A stretch of DNA of 29,092 nucleotides, taken from NCBI GenBank assembly GCA_023396065.1, contig JAEWXF010000022.1, positions 1-29,092 on the forward strand. The letters run 5' to 3'. The DNA comes from Methanobacteriota archaeon. Its GTDB lineage: Archaea; Halobacteriota; Methanomicrobia; Methanomicrobiales; Methanocorpusculaceae. A program made the position numbers and the translations under genes. Below, piece after piece: positions 1 to 7,057 of the stretch. Each line of letters begins with the position of its first letter. The stretch's first letter is position 1. Under the pieces are notes generated by a model, which ran no database searches, was not told where the DNA came from, and saw nothing but the letters and a program-made list of their open reading frames with translations.

Positions 1-1308
1 GATAGTCTTACCCCCGCCCGCTGATTTTGGAGTTCCCTTTCCACCGACCGATTTCCGTGGCTTTGGTACTCGGGTAACCTGTGAGATACCAATGGAAGGG
101 AGGGAAGTAAAATTCTCACTGAATTCATCACGTCTTTTATTCATTCGGGCGACTTCATTCGGTGAAAGTTTATCCAGATCATCAGGCGTCAGAATTTTTG
201 CATATGCAGGACTGTTACTATTCGCTGATTTTTGCAGCAAAACCCCCGTATTTGTACCCTCACCCGCTGATTTGGGAGTTCCCTTTTGTCCCCGAGGAGT
301 ACCCAAAGATGTGTTTCCCGATTTTTTAGGGGAAATTCGGTAAGCCGTTACAGCCTTCGGACCATTGATACCGAGTGGCTGAATCTTCTTCGGAGTGAGA
401 TTTCTTCCAGAAGAACCTGAAGATGTGCTCCCCGATTTTTTAGGGGAAATTCGGTAAGCCGTTACAACTTTCGGACCATTGCCACCATATGACCGATTGC
501 GGTCCAAACTTCGGATAAGTTGAGCCTGCTGATCCGGGGTTAGATTCTGAATATCCTTCGGAGTGAGAATTTTTCCAGAAGAACCTGAAGAGGAAGAACC
601 TGAAGAGGAAGAACGACCCGGTTTCCTGATAGAAATCTCGGGGAGTTTGGGAGAAATTACCTCAAGGTTCTGGGATTTGGCCGAGTTTGATGAGGAACCC
701 TTATGTCCTCCACCTCCTCCAATTTTCCCAACGCGCCGGAGAACCCCACTAGCCCCACCTCCAAGAGCAGCCCCACCCACGGCACCCCCCAGAAATTCCG
801 CAGGATTGTCTTTCGCGGCCTTAACGGTAGATTTTACAGCTTCTTGGGCACCCTCCAAAAAAATCTCGGGAAGCTCAGATAGTTTGTGTTTCCCTATTAA
901 TTGCGCACCATATGCACCGGCAGATAATGTGCGCATGGTACCAGGAATCACTGAAACAACACCCTTCACAAACTCAGAACCAGCATCGGCAAAGGCGTTT
1001 CCGGATTGAGATTTTTGTGACGTGTCGATGTTGAAATTCTTTTTAAGAAATGACGATATAGCAGCCTCGATATTTGCCGCAGAACCTGCAGCATTTGGGT
1101 CATCCATCCGAAGATATTGAGAGGCAATAGGATTTCCGGTAGCAGAATCAATTTCAGCCTGCTTTTTTATAGGATTTGACCATGAAATTGTGCGATATTG
1201 CATATTTCTTACCTGATCCTCCGCCTCTTTTTGTTGGCGCATTTTCTCAAGAACTTTATTTTTATCAGTTTTGCCGGGTGCTGTAAGAAAAATGGGTATA
1301 TTCGACAT
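1..1308 (-). CDS. Large repetitive Ser/Gly/Lys-rich protein of a putative integrated element (3' end outside window)
   Basis: An uninterrupted frame of 436 codons runs from ATG at 1308 to the left edge, so the C-terminus is missing. I do not recognise the family. The N-terminal ~100 residues are polar and charged. Residues ~110-190 are richer in Ala/Gly and include a hydrophobic Gly/Ala stretch (GGAVGGAALGGG) that could be a membrane-interacting segment. Beyond ~200 the protein is low-complexity: Ser-Gly tracts, and repeated modules containing LTPK(D/K)IQ and VTAYRISPKKSG. The modules look like a disordered, basic surface or virion-type tail. Many codons end in A or T (TCT, GGT, AAA, AAT), unlike the chromosomal genes to the right. 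A TATA box lies 29 bp upstream, so the transcript is leaderless or nearly so. A structural or internal virion protein of a provirus is my inference, from the architecture and the tRNA-adjacent position only. The open frame itself is certain. Confidence 0.72.
   Translation of the reverse strand, partial: MSNIPIFLTAPGKTDKNKVLEKMRQQKEAEDQVRNMQYRTISWSNPIKKQAEIDSATGNPIASQYLRMDDPNAAGSAANIEAAISSFLKKNFNIDTSQKSQSGNAFADAGSEFVKGVVSVIPGTMRTLSAGAYGAQLIGKHKLSELPEIFLEGAQEAVKSTVKAAKDNPAEFLGGAVGGAALGGGASGVLRRVGKIGGGGGHKGSSSNSAKSQNLEVISPKLPEISIRKPGRSSSSGSSSSGSSGKILTPKDIQNLTPDQQAQLIRSLDRNRSYGGNGPKVVTAYRISPKKSGSTSSGSSGRNLTPKKIQPLGINGPKAVTAYRISPKKSGNTSLGTPRGQKGTPKSAGEGTNTGVLLQKSANSNSPAYAKILTPDDLDKLSPNEVARMNKRRDEFSENFTSLPSIGISQVTRVPKPRKSVGGKGTPKSAGGGKTI
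307..481. repeat. Two 61-bp near-identical direct repeats inside the left-edge gene
   Basis: Copy A is at 307-367 and copy B at 421-481. They share AGATGTG at one end and CGGACCATTG at the other and differ at only a few positions. The copies encode the repeated protein module VTAYRISPKKSG on the minus strand. A related shorter unit (CCAGAAGAACCTGAAGA) occurs near 405-423 and again near 573-590. A third repeat type (CCGCTGATTT) is at 17-26 and 262-271. These show recent internal duplication within the coding sequence. Confidence 0.85.
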
Positions 1309-1330
1309 TAATGACTCGATGGGAAATATG

Positions 1331-1363
1331 GATATTTAAAATGGGGTGGAGATCCCGGACGGG
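1331..1363 (-). promoter_or_regulatory. TATA promoter P1 of the left-edge gene
   Basis: On the minus strand a TTTTAAATA box (centre about 1337) sits 29 bp upstream of the ATG at 1308. It is preceded by CCACCCC and by CCCGTCCGGGATC. The box and the upstream part are almost the same as in P2 (1728-1757), which marks it as a real, duplicated promoter. The spacing is near the archaeal norm of 26-27 bp from TATA centre to transcription start, so the 5' leader would be at most a few bases. Confidence 0.65.
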
Positions 1364-1442
1364 AGATATTCAGAAAGAGAGAAGAGAAAGAATTGAATTG
1401 ATCACACCCCGCTACCTATCGCAGATGAATCATGCGGTCACC

Positions 1443-1706
1443 TCACGATTTAAGCCATGCCTCACGCGCCTTTACCACCTGCTGCCCTTTGCGGGCAACC
1501 GCATAATACAGAGGTCTGAGTCTCCGACGGGCTGCCTCCCCCTCAGACGTTTTTTTCTTTGACAATTTTCCGTACATTCGATAGGCTGCATTATATTCTC
1601 CCACTGCCTTGTTGTACTCTGCAACTCTCGTATTTAGCTTATCATAGGCAGCTCCGCTTTTTTTGGGCGAACGAGTCTTTTTTGTTGTGGTTCGGCGATT
1701 GGTCAT
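1443..1706 (-). CDS. Small basic, helical protein (87 aa) of the accessory block
   Basis: ATG at 1706, preceded at 26 bp by a good TATA box, gives an 87-residue protein. The first ~20 residues are Thr/Lys/Arg-rich (MTNRRTTTKKTRSPKK). The rest is rich in Ala, Lys, Arg and Tyr with AEYNKAVGEYNAAYRMYGKL, which looks like one long amphipathic or coiled-coil helix, followed by a second basic helix ending AREAWLKS. The charge suggests nucleic-acid binding or a small structural role. No family is recognised. The frame stays open upstream to 2192, so this could be the C-terminal part of a longer protein starting at 2102. The promoter placed exactly before this ATG favours a separate product. Confidence 0.55.
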   Translation of the reverse strand: MTNRRTTTKKTRSPKKSGAAYDKLNTRVAEYNKAVGEYNAAYRMYGKLSKKKTSEGEAARRRLRPLYYAVARKGQQVVKAREAWLKS

Positions 1707-2102
1707 ATTACCCGGTTTGCGTATGTGTATATAAAATGGGGTAGGGATCACGGACGGGAAGCCCTCGGGAAGAGAGAAGAGGAGAGTGGTCTGATCTGGG
1801 TGTTTTCTCCTCTGAAAATGGTGTTTTTTTTCCTGCGGGAATGTTTTGAGTTTTTCACGATGTTTGTACTCAGCCAGATACCACGCGGGATCCTGGTAAT
1901 ATTTTTCGAGGACGCGGCTGGCAACATGATAGGTGTATTCCCGCCCAGTATGCAGCGGGTGCCGGATTATATGCCCCGACTGCCTCCAGAAGGGGAGATA
2001 CGGCGTTATCGCTGAGGGGAGTTCTGTGCCGGTAAATGAGGCATCCCGGGTATATGCGCAGAGCATCTCTAACTGATGGGAGATCACTAACTTCCACGAC
2101 AT
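1443..2102 (-). CDS. Possible 219-aa protein starting at 2102, in frame with the 87-aa gene
   Basis: ATG at 2102 has a TATA box centred 26 bp upstream, so transcription from here is likely. The frame has no stop before 1443, so it would read through the promoter and start of the 87-aa gene. Residues ~1-90 contain TPYLPFWRQSGHIIRHPLHT, then GREYTYHVASRVLEKYY. The pattern of helix, turn, then a basic beta-wing-like stretch resembles a winged helix-turn-helix (weak inference). The following ~40 residues are Lys/His/Phe-rich and look poorly conserved. The natural C-terminus is uncertain, because the segment just before residue ~132 is encoded by promoter DNA. I do not recognise the family. Confidence 0.4.
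   Translation of the reverse strand: MSWKLVISHQLEMLCAYTRDASFTGTELPSAITPYLPFWRQSGHIIRHPLHTGREYTYHVASRVLEKYYQDPAWYLAEYKHREKLKTFPQEKKHHFQRRKHPDQTTLLFSLPEGFPSVIPTPFYIHIRKPGNMTNRRTTTKKTRSPKKSGAAYDKLNTRVAEYNKAVGEYNAAYRMYGKLSKKKTSEGEAARRRLRPLYYAVARKGQQVVKAREAWLKS
1728..1757 (-). promoter_or_regulatory. TATA promoter P2 before the 87-aa gene
   Basis: The minus-strand TTTTATATA box (1728-1736) is centred 26 bp upstream of the ATG at 1706, the canonical distance for a leaderless archaeal mRNA. The flanking TACCCCA and CCCGTCCGTGATC match P1 closely. Confidence 0.65.
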
Positions 2103-2123
2103 GCACCCGCGTTCGTGTGGGTG

Positions 2124-2138
2124 TATATAATATGGGGT
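2124..2138 (-). promoter_or_regulatory. TATA promoter P3 before the ORF starting at 2102
   Basis: The minus-strand TATTATATA box (2124-2132) is centred 26 bp upstream of the ATG at 2102 and is preceded by CACCCCA, the same BRE-side sequence as in P1 and P2. The interval 2139-2342 further upstream holds no gene I can support. Confidence 0.6.
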
Positions 2139-2342
2139 GCCGGATTTTGGAGAAAAATGGCTGATAATTCTTAAAAATTTTCCGATGTACACAGAACTGT
2201 ATTCTCAGAACATTCGGAGATACAACCCAAAGAAACGACGCATCAGATTTATCACAAAGAGATGGAACGCAGACTCTCGCGCGCATCCGGATCAGACACG
2301 AAAAAAACTACAGAAAAAACAATACGGATACGAACATTAGGT

Positions 2343-2347
2343 AAAAA
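2343..2347 (-). terminator. Oligo-T terminator of tRNA-Met
   Basis: Five T residues follow the tRNA discriminator base directly on the minus strand, as expected for archaeal stable-RNA termination. Confidence 0.5.
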
Positions 2348-2421
2348 TGCTGCGAGAGGGATCCGAACCCCCGACCTCGGGATTATGAGTCCCGCGCCCT
2401 AACCAGCTAGGCCACCGCAGC
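2348..2421 (-). tRNA. tRNA-Met (anticodon CAT), intronless
   Basis: The minus strand folds into a complete 74-nt cloverleaf. The acceptor stem is GCTGCGG/TCGCAGC with one G-T pair and discriminator A. The D-stem is GCCT/GGGC. The anticodon stem CGGGA/TCCCG carries loop CTCATAA, so the anticodon is CAT. The T-arm is GGGGG/CCCTC with loop TTCGGAT. The 3' CCA is not encoded. The overall pattern (first base G, loop CTCATAA) fits elongator Met. A tRNA-Ile2 with a modified CAT anticodon is the alternative. Its 3' end faces the accessory block at 1-2342. Confidence 0.93.
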
Positions 2422-2427
2422 AAGAAG

Positions 2428-2460
2428 TGCATTATAAGAAAGACGTTTCAAAATATATAC
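2428..2460 (-). promoter_or_regulatory. tRNA-Met promoter (box A TATATA, box B TGCA)
   Basis: On the minus strand GTATATATTTT (about 2450-2460) is followed about 25 bp later by ATAATGCAC, where TGCA at 2429-2432 matches the archaeal stable-RNA initiator box. The tRNA 5' end follows after a short leader that RNase P would remove. Confidence 0.65.
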
Positions 2461-2491
2461 ATTACTGATTTATCCGGAAAAAACGGAAGGG

Positions 2492-3994
2492 TTACTGCTT
2501 CCCCTTCGCATTCTTTGCCGCGGCAGCTGCCATATACGCATTCACCGCGGCCGTCACCGCAATCGTCTTCTCTTTCCCGCGACCAAGAGAATCCGCAAGC
2601 TGATGCATCCGCGTTTCACTTTCCCGCATATATCGCGGCAGATGTTTCTTCACCGCAGGCTCCTCCAGGAAATGCGTGTGCGTATCGCCCGCAATAAACT
2701 GCGGATTGTTCATAATCGCATAATGGAGCGGCAGTGTCGTCTTTACGCCGAGAATAACATACTCCATTAACGCGCGGCGCATCCGGGCAATCGTCTCCTC
2801 ACGGGTCATCGCCCGGGCACAGAGCTTTGCAATCATCGAATCATACAGAGGCGGAATCGAGTATCCCACGTGAATACAACTGTCAATCCGGATTCCGGGA
2901 CCCCCGGGTGACCGATACCGGGTGATCTTTCCCGCATCCGCCGCAAAATTATTCATAGGATCCTCCGCATTTACCCGGCACTCAATCGCATGACCGCGGC
3001 AAATAATCTGATCCTGCGTATACGGCAGAGGCTCCCCTGCCGCCACCTTGATCTGCATCCTGACCATATCCATACCGGTAATCAGCTCAGTTACCGTATG
3101 CTCCACCTGCAGACGGGTGTTCATCTCCATAAAGTAATAGTTCCCGTTGTCATAGAGGAACTCCACCGTCCCGGCATTCTCATAATTACAGGTCTTCGCA
3201 ACCGTAATTGCCGACTGTGTCATCCGTTCGCGAAGCTCCGGCGTCATAATCGGGCAGGGTGCCTCCTCAATCAGCTTCTGGTGACGGCGCTGAATCGAAC
3301 ACTCACGTTCAAACATATGCACCACATCACCCTGGGAATCCGCAAACACCTGAACCTCAATGTGCCGGGGATTTTCCAGATACTTCTCAATAAACACCGT
3401 CGGATCACCAAACGCCGAAGCCGCAGTCCGCATCGACTTCTCAATAGCCTCGTCCATCTCCGCAGCACTCCGGACGATGGTCATACCAATACCGCCGCCG
3501 CCGGCAGACGCCTTCACGATAACCGGATACCCGATCGAATCCGCAAACGCCTTTGCCTCATCATGCTCCGTACTCCGCGTCCACGGCAGAACCGGAACAC
3601 CCGCATCCGACATCGCCTGCTTTGAACCGATCTTTGAACCCATCATCGAAATGGTCTTCTCCGACGGACCGATGAACGTCAGACCGGCCTTCTTCACCGC
3701 TCCGGAAAACGCTGCCTTCTCCGCAAGAAACCCGTAACCCGGATGAATCGCATCGGCTCCCGCCATATCCGCAACCTCTAAGATACGGTCCATATTCAGA
3801 TAACTTTTCGTCGGATGCGCAGCACCGATCAGAAACGCCTCGTCCGCATATTTCACATGCAAAGCATTTGCGTCCGCCTCCGAGTACACCGCCACCGTCT
3901 CAATACCCATCTCACGGCATGCCCGCATCACCCGGATGGCAATCTCACCGCGGTTGGCAACCAGAACCTTATCGAAGTACCGGTCTTTGGTCAT
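2492..3994 (-). CDS. pycA: Pyruvate carboxylase subunit A (biotin carboxylase)
   Basis: This is the cytosolic ATP-dependent biotin carboxylase half of the archaeal two-subunit pyruvate carboxylase. It carboxylates the biotin on PycB with bicarbonate, so that pyruvate becomes oxaloacetate. The 500-aa length is normal for the family. Visible features are the N-terminal biotin-carboxylase fold (KVLVANRGEIAIRVMRAC), an ATP-grasp Gly-rich loop (KASAGGGGIGM, residues ~160-172), and the active-site EMNTRLQVEHT (~290-302), with the Arg and Glu that position bicarbonate and biotin. The C-terminal ~50 residues (after HFLEEP) are Ala/Lys-rich and variable. The ATG at 3994 overlaps the pycB stop by 4 bp (ATGA), so the two subunits are probably translationally coupled. 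The acetyl-CoA carboxylase role of such subunits is unlikely here, because pycB is the partner. Confidence 0.95.
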   Translation of the reverse strand: MTKDRYFDKVLVANRGEIAIRVMRACREMGIETVAVYSEADANALHVKYADEAFLIGAAHPTKSYLNMDRILEVADMAGADAIHPGYGFLAEKAAFSGAVKKAGLTFIGPSEKTISMMGSKIGSKQAMSDAGVPVLPWTRSTEHDEAKAFADSIGYPVIVKASAGGGGIGMTIVRSAAEMDEAIEKSMRTAASAFGDPTVFIEKYLENPRHIEVQVFADSQGDVVHMFERECSIQRRHQKLIEEAPCPIMTPELRERMTQSAITVAKTCNYENAGTVEFLYDNGNYYFMEMNTRLQVEHTVTELITGMDMVRMQIKVAAGEPLPYTQDQIICRGHAIECRVNAEDPMNNFAADAGKITRYRSPGGPGIRIDSCIHVGYSIPPLYDSMIAKLCARAMTREETIARMRRALMEYVILGVKTTLPLHYAIMNNPQFIAGDTHTHFLEEPAVKKHLPRYMRESETRMHQLADSLGRGKEKTIAVTAAVNAYMAAAAAKNAKGKQ

Positions 3995-5736
3995 TTCACC
4001 ACCACAAGCACATCCCCGCTCTGGACAACCGCCCCGTTCTCCACGAAGATTTCCGTAACCGTTCCGTCAACAGGGCTGACCACCGGATTTTCCATCTTCA
4101 TAGCCTCGAGGACAAGCAGTGTATCGCCGGCAGAGACTTTCTGGCCCATCTGCACCTTAATATCAAGCACCATTCCCTGAATACTGCTCTTTACCCCGCC
4201 CGGCACATCACCGTGCGGCGTCTGGCGTTTCCCCGGCTCGGAACTGCCGACGGCAACCGACTCACCCTCAACGGAAAGAATCCGGACCATAAACACCTCA
4301 CCGTCCACCTCAACCTCCATCGACCGCGGAATATCAATGTCAACCGGAGCTGCCGACGCAACCGTTCCTGCCGGAACAGTCTCCGGCAGTGCTTCGGCCT
4401 TCTTCTCGCCCTTCAGGAATGCCGGAGCGATTGCCGGATAGAGAATATACGTCAGAACATCCTCCTCTTTCTTGATCAGACCCTGGGACTCCGCGTCGGT
4501 CTTCATCTTATCATAGATCGGACCAAGAGTATCCGCAGGCCGGCAGGAGATACGCTCCTCATCGCCAATAATGGACGCAACCAGCGCATCGTCCAGCGGG
4601 GCCGGAGACTTGCCGTACATTCCTTTCAGATAATCACGGACCTCATTCGTAACCGTCTTGTACCGGCCGCCCATCAGAATGTTGAGTACCGACTGGGTAC
4701 CCACAATCTGGGACGTCGGCGTCACCAGTGGCGGATACCCGAGATCTTTCCGGACCACCGGAATCTCTTTGAGCACATCATCCATCCGGTCAAGGGCACC
4801 CTGCTCCTTTAACTGGGACACAAGATTGGAGATCATACCGCCCGGAAGCTGATAGATCAGCACATCGCTGTCAATCCGGACAGAGATCGGATCAATCAGA
4901 CAGTCATATTTACAGCGGACGGTGGCCGCGGCGATCTTCACCTCGCGGAGATTCTGCAGGGAAATTCCGGTCTCGCGTTTCGTACCGATGAGGGAGGCAA
5001 CAATACTTTCGGTTGCCGGCTGGGAGGTTCCCCCGGCGAACGGAGACATCGCAGTGTCGAGAATATCGACGCCGGCCTCAATTGCCGCCTGATAACTCAT
5101 TGGGGCAATACCACTCGTAGAGTGCGTATGCAGACAGACCGGAATGTCAATCCGTTTTTTGATACCGGTAATCAGTTCCCGGGCCGCCTCCGGCATAATC
5201 AGGCCGGCCATATCCTTAATGCAGATGGAGTTGCAGCCGAGACTGTAAAGCTCCTCGGCCATATCGATGAATCCTGCAGTACTGTGAACCGGACTGGTCG
5301 TATAGCTGATCGTTCCCTGCAGATGCTTGCCCTCATTCTGCACGGCCGTCATAGAGCGCTTCATATTGCGGATATCGTTGAGCGCATCAAACACACGGAA
5401 GACATCAACACCGTTCTTTGCCGCCGCCTCAATGAATCTGTCCACAACATCGTCGGGATAATGTTTGTAGCCGACGAGGTTCTGACCGCGAAGCAGCATC
5501 TGAATCGGAGTTTTGACAAAGATTGCTTTCAGGTCCCGTAAACGTTCCCACGGATCGTCATTCAGATACCGGATGCAGGTGTCAAACGTTGCTCCTCCCC
5601 ACGCTTCAACGGACCAGAAGCCCGCCTTCTCCATCGCTGCTGCGAGTTCGACCATGTCTTCGGTACGCATCCGTGTTGCGGCAAGCGACTGATGAGCATC
5701 CCGAAGGGTTGTATCGGTAATATAGAGCTTTGTCAT
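3991..5736 (-). CDS. pycB: Pyruvate carboxylase subunit B (carboxyltransferase plus biotin carrier)
   Basis: This subunit transfers the carboxyl group from biotin to pyruvate. The N-terminus (TDTTLRDAHQSLAATRM) is the HMGL-like TIM-barrel carboxyltransferase, with metal-site residues in CLHTHSTSGIAPMSY near 210. A PycB/oxaloacetate-decarboxylase-type domain follows, and the C-terminal ~70 residues form a biotinyl domain with AMKM, where Lys547 of the 581-aa protein is the biotin acceptor. The Ala/Pro/Val linker before it is flexible. I chose ATG 5736 rather than upstream 5757, because TTLRDAHQ should lie close to the N-terminus and GGGAG sits 6 nt upstream as a ribosome binding site. Oxaloacetate decarboxylase alpha is the sequence-level alternative. 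The adjacent pycA, and the absence of the membrane beta/gamma decarboxylase subunits in this window, argue for pyruvate carboxylase. Confidence 0.94.
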   Translation of the reverse strand: MTKLYITDTTLRDAHQSLAATRMRTEDMVELAAAMEKAGFWSVEAWGGATFDTCIRYLNDDPWERLRDLKAIFVKTPIQMLLRGQNLVGYKHYPDDVVDRFIEAAAKNGVDVFRVFDALNDIRNMKRSMTAVQNEGKHLQGTISYTTSPVHSTAGFIDMAEELYSLGCNSICIKDMAGLIMPEAARELITGIKKRIDIPVCLHTHSTSGIAPMSYQAAIEAGVDILDTAMSPFAGGTSQPATESIVASLIGTKRETGISLQNLREVKIAAATVRCKYDCLIDPISVRIDSDVLIYQLPGGMISNLVSQLKEQGALDRMDDVLKEIPVVRKDLGYPPLVTPTSQIVGTQSVLNILMGGRYKTVTNEVRDYLKGMYGKSPAPLDDALVASIIGDEERISCRPADTLGPIYDKMKTDAESQGLIKKEEDVLTYILYPAIAPAFLKGEKKAEALPETVPAGTVASAAPVDIDIPRSMEVEVDGEVFMVRILSVEGESVAVGSSEPGKRQTPHGDVPGGVKSSIQGMVLDIKVQMGQKVSAGDTLLVLEAMKMENPVVSPVDGTVTEIFVENGAVVQSGDVLVVVK

Positions 5737-5844
5737 GATGGTCTCCCGTATCTGCATCGTGAGTGCAGCTTATCTAAACCTATACTGTTTTGGAATGAAT
5801 AGATAAAAAACTAGTCCTGATTGATCCGGCCAAACCCACCCCAT

Positions 5845-6498
5845 TCAAAAAAAACTTATAGAATAGAGGACTACAGCCCCAATCCCGCAAAGCATCGCCA
5901 GAGAAAACTGCAGGTAGTCCAAAACCTTTGGAGAAAAATCCGGACGATACGTTCCTCCGGACTGATACCCGCGGCGTGCGAGAAGGTCTCCGGTATGGTT
6001 CGCCCGCGAAAGGGACAGCATCAGAAGCCCTGCGGAGAGACCGGCAAGTGTCCGGGGTGAAAGTTTTGTTCCTTTGATTGCGAGAGCGGTCTTCATATGC
6101 GTGAAATCCTCTGAGATTCCTGCAAGAAACTGCAGGGAAAGTTCCGCGGTAAGACCAAGGTCAAAACCGGTCCGGCTGCCGAGTGCCCAGACGCCGAGGT
6201 CAAGGAACTCTCCCGGACGACGGACAGCACCGAGCCAGAAGGCGAGCAGGAGGAGAACGAAGATTTTTGCGGCATAGAGAAGACCGCCGGAGGTCCCGGT
6301 GAGGACGAGGACGAGACCGGGAAAGCCGGAGGCAAGAAATGCTACCGGCAGGAAAAGTTTCCACGAAACGCCGGTACAGGTATCCCGGGCACAGAAGACC
6401 AGCCACCAGAGAAAAACAACCACAGCGCCCGCAGCGCTGCTGAAGGCGACAAGAGAGAGAACAGCGGCAGAAAGGGTTCGGAACCGGATGTCACTCAT
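5845..6498 (-). CDS. bioN: ECF transporter T component for biotin (BioN-like)
   Basis: This is the membrane coupling subunit of an energy-coupling-factor importer. It joins the two ATPases to the substrate-binding BioY. The 217-aa protein has hydrophobic segments at residues ~10-35, 45-70 and 72-92, and a C-terminal one at ~193-215. A cytosolic helical region between them carries LARRGYQSGG, which matches the Ala-Arg-Gly-type coupling motif of EcfT proteins. It is the last gene of bioY-ATPase-ATPase-bioN and overlaps the ATPase stop by 8 bp. A run of eight T on the minus strand covers the stop codon and can act as a weak terminator. Assignment to biotin comes from bioY. A shared, general-purpose T component is the alternative. 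Confidence 0.88.
   Translation of the reverse strand: MSDIRFRTLSAAVLSLVAFSSAAGAVVVFLWWLVFCARDTCTGVSWKLFLPVAFLASGFPGLVLVLTGTSGGLLYAAKIFVLLLLAFWLGAVRRPGEFLDLGVWALGSRTGFDLGLTAELSLQFLAGISEDFTHMKTALAIKGTKLSPRTLAGLSAGLLMLSLSRANHTGDLLARRGYQSGGTYRPDFSPKVLDYLQFSLAMLCGIGAVVLYSISFF
5847..5854 (-). terminator. Oligo-T run at the end of the bioY operon
   Basis: Eight consecutive T on the minus strand overlap the last codons of bioN. They lie before the pycB promoter region (5737-5844), which has no clear gene. Confidence 0.4.
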
Positions 6499-7057
6499 GA
6501 TACACCGTGCCTGCAGTTATCCGCCAGCGGTCTGCGGCGGCCGGGAGGAACTCCTGTTCGTGAGAGAAGATGAGAGTAATTCCCGCACGCTGTTCCAGCA
6601 GTGTAGTCAGAACCGGTTTTGCGAACCGGTCCAGTGAGGCATACGGTTCGTCGAGAATGAGGAGACCGGGTTCCCGGGCGAGAACGCAGGCAAGTTCAAG
6701 CCGCCGCAGTTCGCCGCGGGAAAGCGTCAGAGGGTCACGGGCTGGATCCGCGGTGCCGAGGAGAGAGAACGGCGCTTCGGAACCGTCAAGGTTCCAGGAC
6801 CGGATTTCCGCGGCAACGGTTGAACCGGTTACGTGGTACTCTGGAAACTGCATCAGCAGCAGAGGTGACCCTGTACAGTCTTCGCGGTGAATTTCCCCTT
6901 CGGCTGCCGGAAGAATTCCGGCAGCGGCAAGGGCAAGGGTGGATTTGCCGGAACCGATCCGGCCGGTGATGAGATGAATACCCGCCGGAAACTCTGCGTC
7001 AAGAGAAAGTTCAAACGTCCCCTGACGAAGTTTCACCGCGTCGAAGACAAGCTTCAC
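6491..7057 (-). CDS. ECF transporter ATPase 2 (BioM-type), short form
   Basis: This is a cytosolic ABC ATPase that would pair with the upstream ATPase to power biotin uptake. Walker A is GRIGSGKST (~residues 31-39), the signature is LSRGE, Walker B is LLILDEP, and the H-loop is FSHE. At 188 aa it is shorter than typical EcfA (~270 aa); the Q-loop (LLMQFPEYH) is present, but the usual C-terminal extension is absent. I chose GTG 7057 rather than the upstream CTG-type start at 7300, because GTGA overlaps the upstream stop by 4 bp and the residues before 7057 are a shadow of the neighbour. The protein begins KLVFDAVKLRQG. A signature of SRGE instead of SGGE makes it the less canonical ATPase of the pair. 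Confidence 0.85.
   Translation of the reverse strand: MKLVFDAVKLRQGTFELSLDAEFPAGIHLITGRIGSGKSTLALAAAGILPAAEGEIHREDCTGSPLLLMQFPEYHVTGSTVAAEIRSWNLDGSEAPFSLLGTADPARDPLTLSRGELRRLELACVLAREPGLLILDEPYASLDRFAKPVLTTLLEQRAGITLIFSHEQEFLPAAADRWRITAGTVYHE

Noticed and set aside
563..1009. Plus-strand ORF of 148 aa opposite the left-edge gene
   Set aside because: It is Pro/Glu-rich low complexity, the mirror of the Ser/Gly-rich repeats on the other strand. The minus frame is 436 codons without a stop and has a promoter.
1870..2286. Minus-strand ORF of 138 aa overlapping the 2102 gene
   Set aside because: It has many Cys/Arg/Pro residues of shadow type and overlaps the promoter-supported frame. No promoter is seen at its start.
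2137..2340. Plus-strand ORF of 67 aa (Lys/Arg-rich) between promoter P3 and the tRNA
   Set aside because: The frame has no ribosome binding site or TATA at the start that I can defend, and no recognisable domain. It lies in the upstream region of a minus-strand promoter.
5122..5541. Plus-strand ORF opposite pycB, and similar ORFs opposite pycA, rtcB, birA and the UbiD-family gene
   Set aside because: These are His/Arg-rich shadows of the known genes on the opposite strand, common in GC-rich coding DNA.
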